From positions 1-6,088 of the forward strand of contig JACDBS010000196.1 of NCBI GenBank assembly GCA_013694795.1: a DNA stretch of 6,088 nt, in the 5' to 3' direction. Both the position numbers and the translations under genes were made by a program. The DNA comes from Chloroflexota bacterium. GTDB taxonomy: Bacteria > Chloroflexota > Limnocylindria > QHBO01. Below the pieces are notes generated by a model that saw only the letters and a list, made by a program, of their open reading frames with translations, was not told the DNA's origin and ran no database searches. Shown piece after piece: positions 1-4,497 of this stretch (position 1 is its first letter; every line of letters starts with the position of its first letter).

Positions 1-143
1 TTGTATGCGTCCAGCTCGGTGCCGGCGCCGAAGGTGCGAGCGAAGATCCGGTCCCGAACAAGCCCCAGGACGTAGCTGCCGAAGATGAGGACCGATAGGA
101 CCGCCGCTCCTTCGGGAAGGAATCGTCTGATGGTCCCGATCAG
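1..143 (-). CDS. murJ: MurJ/MviN-type lipid II flippase, N-terminal fragment (runs off left edge)
   Basis: MurJ is a polytopic inner-membrane MOP-superfamily flippase that moves lipid II across the membrane for peptidoglycan synthesis. Only the first 47 codons are present. A hydrophobic segment (about residues 13-29) leads into the family signature GLVRDRIFARTFGAGTELDA (residues 27-46), followed by Y47; this matches the first transmembrane helix and loop of MurJ. The Arg-Asp pair (R30-D31), FGAG and Asp45 are present. The position of E. coli Arg18 (in SRVLG) is Tyr24 here (SYVLG). No ATG, GTG or TTG occurs in this frame before the conserved region. The chosen start is CTG at 143-141, which overlaps the stop of the upstream cyclic-nucleotide-binding gene as CTGA and has GAGGG three bases upstream (151-147). 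The overlap implies translational coupling. A programmed or sequencing frameshift joining it to the upstream gene is the alternative. Family assignment is fairly secure; start and exact substrate are inferred. Confidence 0.75.
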   Translation of the reverse strand, partial: MIGTIRRFLPEGAAVLSVLIFGSYVLGLVRDRIFARTFGAGTELDAY

Positions 144-553
144 GCGCCCTCGGTACGGCGGAGACGGGCGGCCACCGCTTCCAGGACCGCGGTCCGGACC
201 GATGGGAACTCGTCCATGAGGGCATGGAACTCGCGGTGACCGATGACGAGCAACTGGGTGATCCCGTCGGCCCGGACCGTCGCGGTCCGCGGTCGCCCAT
301 CGAGGAGGGCAATCTCGCCGAAGAAGTCGCCGGGTCCCATCTGGGCGACGGGTCGATTGCCGTCCAAGACGGTCAGCCGTCCGTCCAGCACCACGAAAAA
401 CTCGTGTCCCGTGTGCCCCTGCTGGGTGAGGACCTGATCAAGCCCGACCTCGATCTCATCAGCAAGCTGGCCCAGCCGCTCCAGCTCGTGGCGGCCAAAG
501 TTGGCAAAGAGCGGTACGCGCTTGAGGTGCGCGAGCTTCTCATCGCGGGCCAT
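140..553 (-). CDS. Stand-alone cyclic nucleotide-binding domain (CNB/cNMP) protein
   Basis: The 137-residue protein is essentially one CNB domain (CAP/PKA-regulatory-subunit type). An N-terminal helical part (residues 1-30, with the typical LKRVPLFANF opening) leads into the beta-roll (about 34-105) and a C-terminal helix (about 106-133). The phosphate-binding cassette is intact: F78-G79-E80-I-A-L...P88-R89-T90-A91, with the Glu and Arg that bind the ribose and cyclic phosphate in cAMP-binding members. No helix-turn-helix, kinase or channel domain follows, so it is not a CRP-type transcription factor. It probably signals through a partner. The gene overlaps the MurJ-like gene downstream by 4 bases, so the two are likely co-translated. 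No Shine-Dalgarno precedes the ATG; a TAGACT hexamer lies nine bases upstream, which suggests a leaderless or nearly leaderless transcript. Domain identity is firm. The ligand (cAMP, cGMP or none) and the role in wall synthesis are inference. Confidence 0.87.
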   Translation of the reverse strand: MARDEKLAHLKRVPLFANFGRHELERLGQLADEIEVGLDQVLTQQGHTGHEFFVVLDGRLTVLDGNRPVAQMGPGDFFGEIALLDGRPRTATVRADGITQLLVIGHREFHALMDEFPSVRTAVLEAVAARLRRTEGA

Positions 554-563
554 GTGCTGCGAA

Positions 564-569
564 GTCTAT
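564..569 (-). promoter_or_regulatory. Candidate -10 (TAGACT) for the CNB-murJ unit
   Basis: On the minus strand TAGACT fits the TAnnnT -10 pattern and lies nine bases before the ATG of the CNB gene. Initiation at the usual 6-8 bases downstream would give an mRNA with virtually no leader. No convincing -35 box is visible. This is pattern matching only. Confidence 0.3.
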
Positions 570-576
570 CGCCCCG

Positions 577-591
577 CCACGGAATCCGTGG
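577..591. promoter_or_regulatory. Perfect 15-bp palindrome (operator candidate)
   Basis: CCACGGAATCCGTGG has 7-bp arms around a single central base, with no mismatch. It lies in the spacer between the divergent CNB and zinc-ribbon genes, directly upstream of a TATGCT hexamer (592-597), where a regulator would block or assist polymerase. A one-base centre cannot form a stable RNA hairpin, so a dimeric protein-binding site is the better reading. The regulator is unknown. Confidence 0.45.
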
Positions 592-597
592 TATGCT
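592..597 (+). promoter_or_regulatory. Candidate -10 (TATGCT) for the zinc-ribbon gene
   Basis: TATGCT matches four of six positions of the TATAAT consensus and abuts the palindrome at 577-591. A start near 604 would give a leader of about 110 bases ahead of the TTG start. No good -35 is visible, so confidence is low. Confidence 0.28.
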
Positions 598-610
598 CTC
601 GCGCAGCAAA

Positions 611-625
611 TGCCCACTGTGGGCA
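611..625. promoter_or_regulatory. Second perfect 15-bp palindrome (operator candidate)
   Basis: TGCCCACTGTGGGCA has 7-bp arms and a one-base centre, the same 7+1+7 geometry as the palindrome at 577-591 but a different sequence. The two centres (584 and 618) are 34 bp apart, about three helical turns. It would lie just downstream of the transcription start if the TATGCT at 592-597 is the -10, a position typical of repressor sites. Function is inferred. Confidence 0.4.
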
Positions 626-696
626 ATCATTACCGCGCGGCACCACGAACGCTCCTCTCACGGCTTTACGGCGAGATGGCTCGCTGAGGCCGCACA

Positions 697-704
697 AGAA
701 GGAG
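697..704 (+). promoter_or_regulatory. Shine-Dalgarno fixing a TTG start
   Basis: AGAAGGAG is a strong ribosome-binding site that ends nine bases before the TTG at 714-716. No ATG or GTG in the same frame lies at a suitable distance, so this site decides the start of the zinc-ribbon gene. Confidence 0.75.
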
Positions 705-713
705 TGTTTCTCT

Positions 714-1046
714 TTGTTCACCTATACCGACAAGACGCTCAGCTGCGTCGACTGCAATACGGAGTTCTCGTTCACCGCGAGCGACCAGCAGTTCTACGCA
801 GACCGTCAGTTCAGCGAGCCGCGCCGATGTCCGGCCTGCCGCGCCGCCAAGAAGGCCGCGCGCGGTGAGAGCTCGGGGAGCTACAGCAACGGCGGCGGCT
901 ACGGCGGAGGCGGCGGCGGCGGCTACAGCGACCGTCCGCGCGAGATGTTCAGCGCCACCTGCGACAGCTGTGGCAAGGAAGCTCGCGTACCGTTCCGCCC
1001 CACGGGCACCAAGCCGGTTTACTGCAGCGACTGCTTCCGCCGCTAG
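714..1046 (+). CDS. Double zinc-ribbon protein with Gly/Tyr-rich linker
   Basis: The 110-residue protein begins at TTG with a good Shine-Dalgarno. The first zinc ribbon uses C11-x2-C14 and C39-x2-C42, within the motif DKTLSCVDCNTEFSFTA. This resembles the small zf-trcl-type zinc-ribbon family, which is common in environmental bacteria and has no established function. A low-complexity linker (about residues 51-72) of Gly, Ser and Tyr follows. The second ribbon uses C83-x2-C86 and C104-x2-C107, and the protein ends at SDCFRR. Tetracysteine knuckles plus a basic segment (RAAKKAAR, 43-50) and the Gly/Tyr linker suggest nucleic-acid or ribosome association in the cytoplasm, but no catalytic motif is present. 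It stands alone between a long leader with two palindromes and its own terminator, so it is probably separately regulated, perhaps by stress. Family recognition is good; function is unknown. Confidence 0.88.
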   Translation: MFTYTDKTLSCVDCNTEFSFTASDQQFYADRQFSEPRRCPACRAAKKAARGESSGSYSNGGGYGGGGGGGYSDRPREMFSATCDSCGKEARVPFRPTGTKPVYCSDCFRR

Positions 1047-1065
1047 TCGAAGCGCTCACAACACC

Positions 1066-1094
1066 GACCCGGCGGGTTTTCCGCCGGGTCGTTT
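1066..1094 (+). terminator. Rho-independent terminator of the zinc-ribbon gene
   Basis: A perfect 10-bp GC-rich stem (GACCCGGCGG at 1066-1075 with its complement at 1081-1090) encloses the loop GTTTT and is followed by GTTT. It starts 20 bases after the TAG stop. The T-run is short, but the stem is very strong. The minus-strand side lacks a T-run, so it acts mainly on the plus strand. It may also slow transcription arriving from the convergent gene at 1110. Confidence 0.8.
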
Positions 1095-1109
1095 GGTATC
1101 TCCGCTAAT

Positions 1110-1487
1110 TCAGTCCTTGAGCGGATCCCAGGGCTCGGCCCACGGGTAGCGGCGACTGGCAGCCTCGAGCGCCGTGAGCATCTTCGCCCGTGCGTCCGCC
1201 AACGTGCGAGATGCGCGCGCGACCTCCGTCGCGTCCGAGTCAGGGTGCTCGCCCTCGGCGCGCAGCGCCTGCGACACTCTCCGGTAGGCTTGGATGCCGT
1301 CGTTCGCCGAGCGAGTGATCTGGCCGGTGGCCTGGCGCAGATGCTTGAGCTGCTCTTCCGGACGCGCCTCGCCGCTCAACTGGCGGTCAAGGATGGCGCT
1401 GAGCTCCTCGATGCGCTTCGTCGCGCGATCGATGGCGCGCAGATCGGATGAGCTGCGCCGGGACAGGCGACTGTGCGTTCGGATCAA
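1110..1487 (-). CDS. Small helical protein of unknown function
   Basis: I do not recognise this 125-residue protein. It is rich in Arg, Ala, Glu and Gln, with long stretches predicted by eye to be helical (about residues 15-40, 45-75 and 85-112). There are no cysteines apart from any upstream extension, no signal peptide and no membrane segment. The C-terminal tail is aromatic and acidic (RRYPWAEPWDPLKD). The helical pattern would suit a small coiled-coil or helical-bundle protein. The start chosen is TTG at 1487, just after the stop of the META lipoprotein gene (23-base gap). AGGCGG lies 12 bases before it, which is a weak and distant ribosome site. The frame stays open further upstream to 1727 but there lies inside the META gene and loses sensible composition. 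It is the last gene of the leftward run; the convergent terminator hairpin lies beyond its stop. Coding is likely, function unknown. Confidence 0.6.
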   Translation of the reverse strand: MIRTHSRLSRRSSSDLRAIDRATKRIEELSAILDRQLSGEARPEEQLKHLRQATGQITRSANDGIQAYRRVSQALRAEGEHPDSDATEVARASRTLADARAKMLTALEAASRRYPWAEPWDPLKD

Positions 1488-1510
1488 GCACCAAGGATAC
1501 CGCCTGGAGG

Positions 1511-2278
1511 CTAGTCCTGGGCGCGATAGGCCAGGCCCACGCCACCCGGATCGATCAGCGTAAGCAGATCCGCATCGATGGTCGGCACAAAGCCGTCGCC
1601 GATGACGCTCACGACGTGCGTGTCCTGCTGGCCGAGGTCCGCGGGGCACTCGACCCCGTTCATGCCCATCGTGGGGGCCAGGATCTGCTCGCCGCGCTGG
1701 ATCCAGGCCCCGTCGAAGGTCCGGCACCCGGTCGAGCCTTTGAACATTCCGTCCGAGCGCAGCTCGAGCGTCGCGGGCTCCCCCAGCGGCGCGCTTGCGA
1801 CGTCGCCCACGAAGACCGTCTCGAGCACCCAGGTCGTATCGACCAGCTCGGCAGTCGGCGGGGGCGGCAGGGAGGCGAAGCGGAGCTCGACGCCCTCGCC
1901 GCGCGCCACGAGTTCCTCGCCGTCCCGCACGATCTCGCGCACGAGGCCCAGCGCCGTCATGTACGCGAACTCAGCGGCCATGGCCGGCTCTTCGCACGCC
2001 ATCTCGGTCTGCGACAGGCTATCCAGCCGTAGGCCGCCGCTACCGGCCACGACCCGGCCGCCATAGGAGTTGCAGGCAGCCCGTCCGCCGATCTGCGTGC
2101 CTTCCAGCGTCAGGGTGATCCGATGATCATCGAGGATCGGCACGTCGCCGGCATCAGTCCGACCCGACGCGAGCTGCCAGCTGCCTTCCACGTCGAGATT
2201 TGCGCTTGGTGAGGGCGTGCCACCCGTTGATCCGCACGCGGTGAGTGCAACGACCACCAGGATCTGCATCATTCGCAT
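1511..2278 (-). CDS. Lipoprotein with two META (HslJ-like) domains
   Basis: The 255-residue protein starts with a short lipoprotein signal: a hydrophobic run (residues 6-12) and lipobox LTAC with the lipidated Cys at 15, then a Ser/Thr/Pro/Gly spacer. META domain 1 spans about residues 30-135, with the family marks GSWQL, CNSYGG (69-74) and TEMACEEPAM (91-100). A proline linker (138-141) leads to a more divergent META domain 2 (about 145-253) with TTWVLE, GSTGC (181-185) and a late Cys211. Cys69/Cys95 and Cys185/Cys211 could form one disulfide per domain outside the membrane. META-domain proteins such as E. coli HslJ are linked to heat or novobiocin resistance, but their biochemical role is unknown. 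The start was set at the ATG that gives the signal peptide; the open frame further upstream (to 2494) runs antisense-like into the amidohydrolase gene and was not used. The gene lies 35 bases after the amidohydrolase stop, so co-transcription is likely. A functional link to purines is not evident. Confidence 0.85.
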   Translation of the reverse strand: MRMMQILVVVALTACGSTGGTPSPSANLDVEGSWQLASGRTDAGDVPILDDHRITLTLEGTQIGGRAACNSYGGRVVAGSGGLRLDSLSQTEMACEEPAMAAEFAYMTALGLVREIVRDGEELVARGEGVELRFASLPPPPTAELVDTTWVLETVFVGDVASAPLGEPATLELRSDGMFKGSTGCRTFDGAWIQRGEQILAPTMGMNGVECPADLGQQDTHVVSVIGDGFVPTIDADLLTLIDPGGVGLAYRAQD

Positions 2279-2313
2279 GCCGCCACGAAGCTCATCCCTG
2301 CGGATCGGTTGCC

Positions 2314-3684
2314 TCACAGCTCCCGGCGCATGAGCCGACGCTCCATGAACCGGCCCTCGATTTCCCCAACAGCGCGACCCCGAAGGAGCACGCGCGACGG
2401 AGTGCCGCGGACTTCCAGCCCCTCGTACGGTGTGAAGTCGCTGGTGTGATGCAGGTTCTCCTGGCGCAGCGTGCGGCTGGCCGATGGATCCCACAGGACA
2501 AGGTCAGCATCGCGCCCGACCTCGATGGCGCCCTTCGTCGGCAACCCGAAGAGACGGGCGGGATTGCCACTCAGGAGTTCGACCATGCGCTCAAGGCCCA
2601 GACGGCCCTTCGCCACCCCTTCGGAGTACATCACGCTCAACAGCGTTTCGATGCCGGGTCCGCCGTTGCTGATCTCCGGGAAGGGCGGCGCCGGGACGCG
2701 CTTCTCGGTATCGAGCCGATCGGGGACGTGGTCGCTGCCCACGACGTCGAGGATGCCATCGCGCAGACCGATCCAGAGCGCGTCGACATCGGTCTGCGAC
2801 CGGAGCGGCGGTGAGATGACGCGCTTGATGACCTCACCCTCGTCCGGATCGGTATAGAGCGCATCGGTGAACGTCAGGTAGTGCGGACAGGTCTCCGCGT
2901 ACACCGGCTCACCGCGCGACTTGGCATCGGCGACTTCGGCGAGCGCCTCCGCGCAGCTGAGGTGAACGACGTAGAGCGGCGCCTCGGCGCGCCGCGCCAT
3001 CTCGATTGCCTTGCGCGTGGCAGCCGCCTCCGCCTGCGGTGGTCGCGTGAGGGCGTGGAAGCGGCACGCGGTTCGGCCCTCGCGCAGCGCGTCGGCCACC
3101 AGCGGGTCAATCATCCCCGGATCCTCGCAGTGCACCTGGAGCATGCCGCCGTGGCGCGCCGCCGTCCGCATCGCGAGTTCGAGCTCTTCATCGGGGAGAC
3201 GGAAGTCGTAGACCATGAAGGCCTTGAACGTTGGCACCCCGGCCTGAATGAGGGCCGGCAGCTCGTCGATCGGGTCGTCCTGGTGTCCGCTCAGGACCGA
3301 GCAGAGGCCGTAGTCGACCGCGGATCGACCCTCGGTCCGTTCCCTGAACTCCGCGAGACCCCGCAGTGGCGAGCTCGCTCCCTCGTCGCTGATGCCGGTC
3401 CCGGGGTTGTTGAAGGTCAGGAAGGTGGTTGTCCCGCCGTGGGCCGCGGCCAGCGAGTCCCGCCTGAATCGGTCCGGGTGCGCGTCGTCCTCGAGCCGGA
3501 CGTGGGTGTGCACGTCGATCACACCGGGAAGCACCAGCAGGCCGGTCGAATCCAGGTGGCGCGCGCCATCGGGGTCGAGATCCGGACCGATGCGTTCGAT
3601 CCGGCCGTCGGTTACCGCGACGTCGGCCTTCGTGCTGCCCATCGCAGTCACCACGGTGGCGCCGGTGATGACGAGGTCAGCCAC
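2314..3684 (-). CDS. Cyclic amidohydrolase, hydantoinase/dihydropyrimidinase type; probable allantoinase of the urate pathway
   Basis: This is a 456-residue TIM-barrel metal-dependent hydrolase of full family length. Binuclear metal ligands are visible: H59 and H61 in GVIDVHTH, the lysine expected to be carboxylated K154 in TFKAFMVY, H185 in QVHCED, H241 in VVHLSC and D318 in GSDH. Other hydantoinase marks are RPPQAEA (214-220), ETCPHYL (264-270), SPPLR (291-295), ISNGGPGIE (338-346) and DFTPYEG near the C-terminus. Tyr159, Ser291 and Asn340 sit where hydantoinases bind the ring amide. The pattern is closer to D-hydantoinase/dihydropyrimidinase than to E. coli AllB. However, allantoin is itself a 5-substituted hydantoin, and the gene is divergent from uricase, uraH and uraD, so ring opening of allantoin to allantoate is the best guess. 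The GTG start overlaps the DUF3830 gene by 8 bases, with GGAGG directly abutting it. Hydantoin or dihydropyrimidine hydrolysis is the alternative. The enzyme should be cytoplasmic. Confidence 0.9.
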   Translation of the reverse strand: MADLVITGATVVTAMGSTKADVAVTDGRIERIGPDLDPDGARHLDSTGLLVLPGVIDVHTHVRLEDDAHPDRFRRDSLAAAHGGTTTFLTFNNPGTGISDEGASSPLRGLAEFRERTEGRSAVDYGLCSVLSGHQDDPIDELPALIQAGVPTFKAFMVYDFRLPDEELELAMRTAARHGGMLQVHCEDPGMIDPLVADALREGRTACRFHALTRPPQAEAAATRKAIEMARRAEAPLYVVHLSCAEALAEVADAKSRGEPVYAETCPHYLTFTDALYTDPDEGEVIKRVISPPLRSQTDVDALWIGLRDGILDVVGSDHVPDRLDTEKRVPAPPFPEISNGGPGIETLLSVMYSEGVAKGRLGLERMVELLSGNPARLFGLPTKGAIEVGRDADLVLWDPSASRTLRQENLHHTSDFTPYEGLEVRGTPSRVLLRGRAVGEIEGRFMERRLMRREL

Positions 3685-4090
3685 CCTCCCTGATCTCGAT
3701 CTCCTGCGCCCCCTCCCACAGCACGCGGCGGCCCATATCTGTGAGCTGCTCCTGCCCGCCGGTCAGGGTCGCGAAGTGGTTGCCGGCCAGCGGCCCAACG
3801 CGGGAACTGAAGCTGCACGCACCGTATGGGAACAGGATCTCGCACTCGCTGATCGTGCCGGTGTAGATCAGGAGGTCACCGGGGGCTGGGTGGGAGGTGT
3901 GATTCTCGTAGCCGACGTCCGGACGCTCGTCTCCGAAAGGGACCCAGGTCGATTCGCCGCTCCATTTGCAGTGAATGAGCTTCGAGCGGATGGGAAGCCA
4001 GGCCTGAAGCGCCTCACGGGTGCGCGGCGCGCCATCCTCCCAGCGGGCCGTGAATTGGAACTCGCCGACGCGGATCAGCAGTTCTCCCAT
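3677..4090 (-). CDS. DUF3830 protein (cyclophilin-like fold family)
   Basis: The 137-residue protein matches the DUF3830 family pattern: a start with short beta strands (GELLIRVGEFQFTARWED), the block LIHCKWSGESTWVPF, the block HPAPGDLLIYTG, then EILFPYG, a GPLAGNHFATL segment and the end GAQEIEI. The family is predicted to have a small cyclophilin-like beta-barrel fold and has no assigned reaction. From memory such genes often sit beside hydantoinase or pyrimidine/purine catabolic genes, which fits here. No signal peptide or membrane segment is seen, so it should be cytoplasmic. The start is the ATG at 4090; an in-frame ATG at 4102 would add four residues. Neither has a Shine-Dalgarno, but TATGCT lies seven bases upstream of the 4090 start, as expected for a leaderless mRNA. 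It is the first gene of the leftward operon and overlaps the amidohydrolase start by 8 bases. A role as accessory or stereo-specific helper in allantoin metabolism is speculation. Confidence 0.82.
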   Translation of the reverse strand: MGELLIRVGEFQFTARWEDGAPRTREALQAWLPIRSKLIHCKWSGESTWVPFGDERPDVGYENHTSHPAPGDLLIYTGTISECEILFPYGACSFSSRVGPLAGNHFATLTGGQEQLTDMGRRVLWEGAQEIEIREGG

Positions 4091-4097
4091 GCCGCGC

Positions 4098-4103
4098 AGC
4101 ATA
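4098..4103 (-). promoter_or_regulatory. Candidate -10 (TATGCT) giving a leaderless DUF3830 mRNA
   Basis: On the minus strand TATGCT ends seven bases before the ATG at 4090, the spacing expected when transcription starts at the start codon. The absence of a Shine-Dalgarno supports this. It overlaps one arm of the inverted repeat at 4099-4115, so a bound regulator would cover it. No -35 is seen. Confidence 0.35.
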
Positions 4104-4115
4104 CGCCGGGTATGC
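4099..4115. promoter_or_regulatory. 17-bp inverted repeat in the divergent urate-locus promoter region
   Basis: GCATAC-GCCGG-GTATGC is a perfect 6+5+6 dyad in the 56-bp spacer between the divergent DUF3830 and uraH genes. Both arms overlap -10-like hexamers: TATGCT on the minus strand and TATGCG (4111-4116) on the plus strand. One dimeric regulator here could control both halves of the pathway together. Purine catabolic operons are usually under ligand-responsive repressors or activators, but no regulator gene is in the window, so its family cannot be named. Confidence 0.5.
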
Positions 4116-4136
4116 GGCATGATGGCGGAGCACAGC

Positions 4137-4142
4137 GGAGGG
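4137..4142 (+). promoter_or_regulatory. Shine-Dalgarno of uraH
   Basis: GGAGGG lies four bases before the ATG at 4147. It contrasts with the divergent DUF3830 gene, which has no ribosome site, and it fixes the uraH start. Confidence 0.7.
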
Positions 4143-4146
4143 TCCC

Positions 4147-4494
4147 ATGGCCGAAGCGCCCCCCACCATCAGCACCCATGTCCTCGACCTCGCCAGCGGC
4201 GAGCCAGCCGCCGGCGTGGGCGTCTCCCTGTTCCGCCTTGGCGGTGACGGTGCTCCCGAGCTGCTGAGCGACCTCCAGACCGATGACGACGGTCGCATCC
4301 GCGACCTGCTCGACGGCGCAGCGCTCATCGTGGGTGATTACCAGCTCGCATTCGAGGTGGCCGTCCATGACGACGACCCCGACGCGTTCTTCCAGAGCGC
4401 GGCATTCGCGCTGCGCATCACCGATGCGAGCCGCTCGTACCACGTCCCACTCCTGCTCAGCCCGTTCGGCATGAGCACCTACCGCGGCAGCTGA
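4147..4494 (+). CDS. uraH: 5-hydroxyisourate hydrolase (transthyretin-like)
   Basis: UraH hydrolyses 5-hydroxyisourate, the product of uricase, to OHCU. The 115-residue length is normal for the family. Diagnostic parts are all present: ISTHVLD near the N-terminus with H11, G49-R50 in DDDGRI, YHVPLLLSPFG with H99, and the invariant C-terminal tetrapeptide YRGS (112-115) at the very end. H11, R50, H99 and the YRGS tail line the active site of the tetramer in characterised members. No signal peptide is seen, so it should act in the cytoplasm. The middle of the protein (about 70-90, VHDDDPDAFFQSAAF) is more acidic than is usual for the YFxxxFYPEV stretch, a mild divergence. The gene is the first of a tight rightward operon: uraD starts 3 bases after its stop. 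Identification is very secure. Confidence 0.96.
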   Translation: MAEAPPTISTHVLDLASGEPAAGVGVSLFRLGGDGAPELLSDLQTDDDGRIRDLLDGAALIVGDYQLAFEVAVHDDDPDAFFQSAAFALRITDASRSYHVPLLLSPFGMSTYRGS

Positions 4495-4497
4495 GGC

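Noticed and set aside
676..687. Three-codon upstream frame ATG-GCT-CGC-TGA before the zinc-ribbon gene
   Set aside because: It has no convincing ribosome site and is too short to judge; an ATG followed by a near stop is expected by chance.
224..868. Plus-strand open frame opposite the CNB gene running into the zinc-ribbon gene
   Set aside because: It covers a secure CNB domain on the other strand and is out of frame with the zinc-ribbon protein; no domain is visible.
1131..1510. Repeated RRYPW-like peptide at both ends of the small-protein frame
   Set aside because: The underlying DNA differs at many positions and the upstream copy overlaps the end of the META gene, so it is likely coincidence rather than a repeat.
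1488..1727. N-terminal extension of the small helical protein to 1727
   Set aside because: This part overlaps the META gene on the same strand, is Arg/Gly/Pro-rich and shows no structure-like pattern. The helical protein begins only after the META stop.
2279..2313. Possible terminator between the amidohydrolase and META genes
   Set aside because: No stable stem with a T-run can be drawn in this 35-bp gap.
2279..2494. N-terminal extension of the META lipoprotein upstream to 2494
   Set aside because: It lies inside the amidohydrolase gene in another frame, has shadow-like Arg/Ala/Pro composition, and would bury the lipoprotein signal peptide that begins at 2278.
2881..3693. Long plus-strand open frame opposite the amidohydrolase
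   Set aside because: It is antisense to a gene with complete catalytic motifs. Long antisense frames are common in GC-rich DNA, and it shows no recognisable domain.
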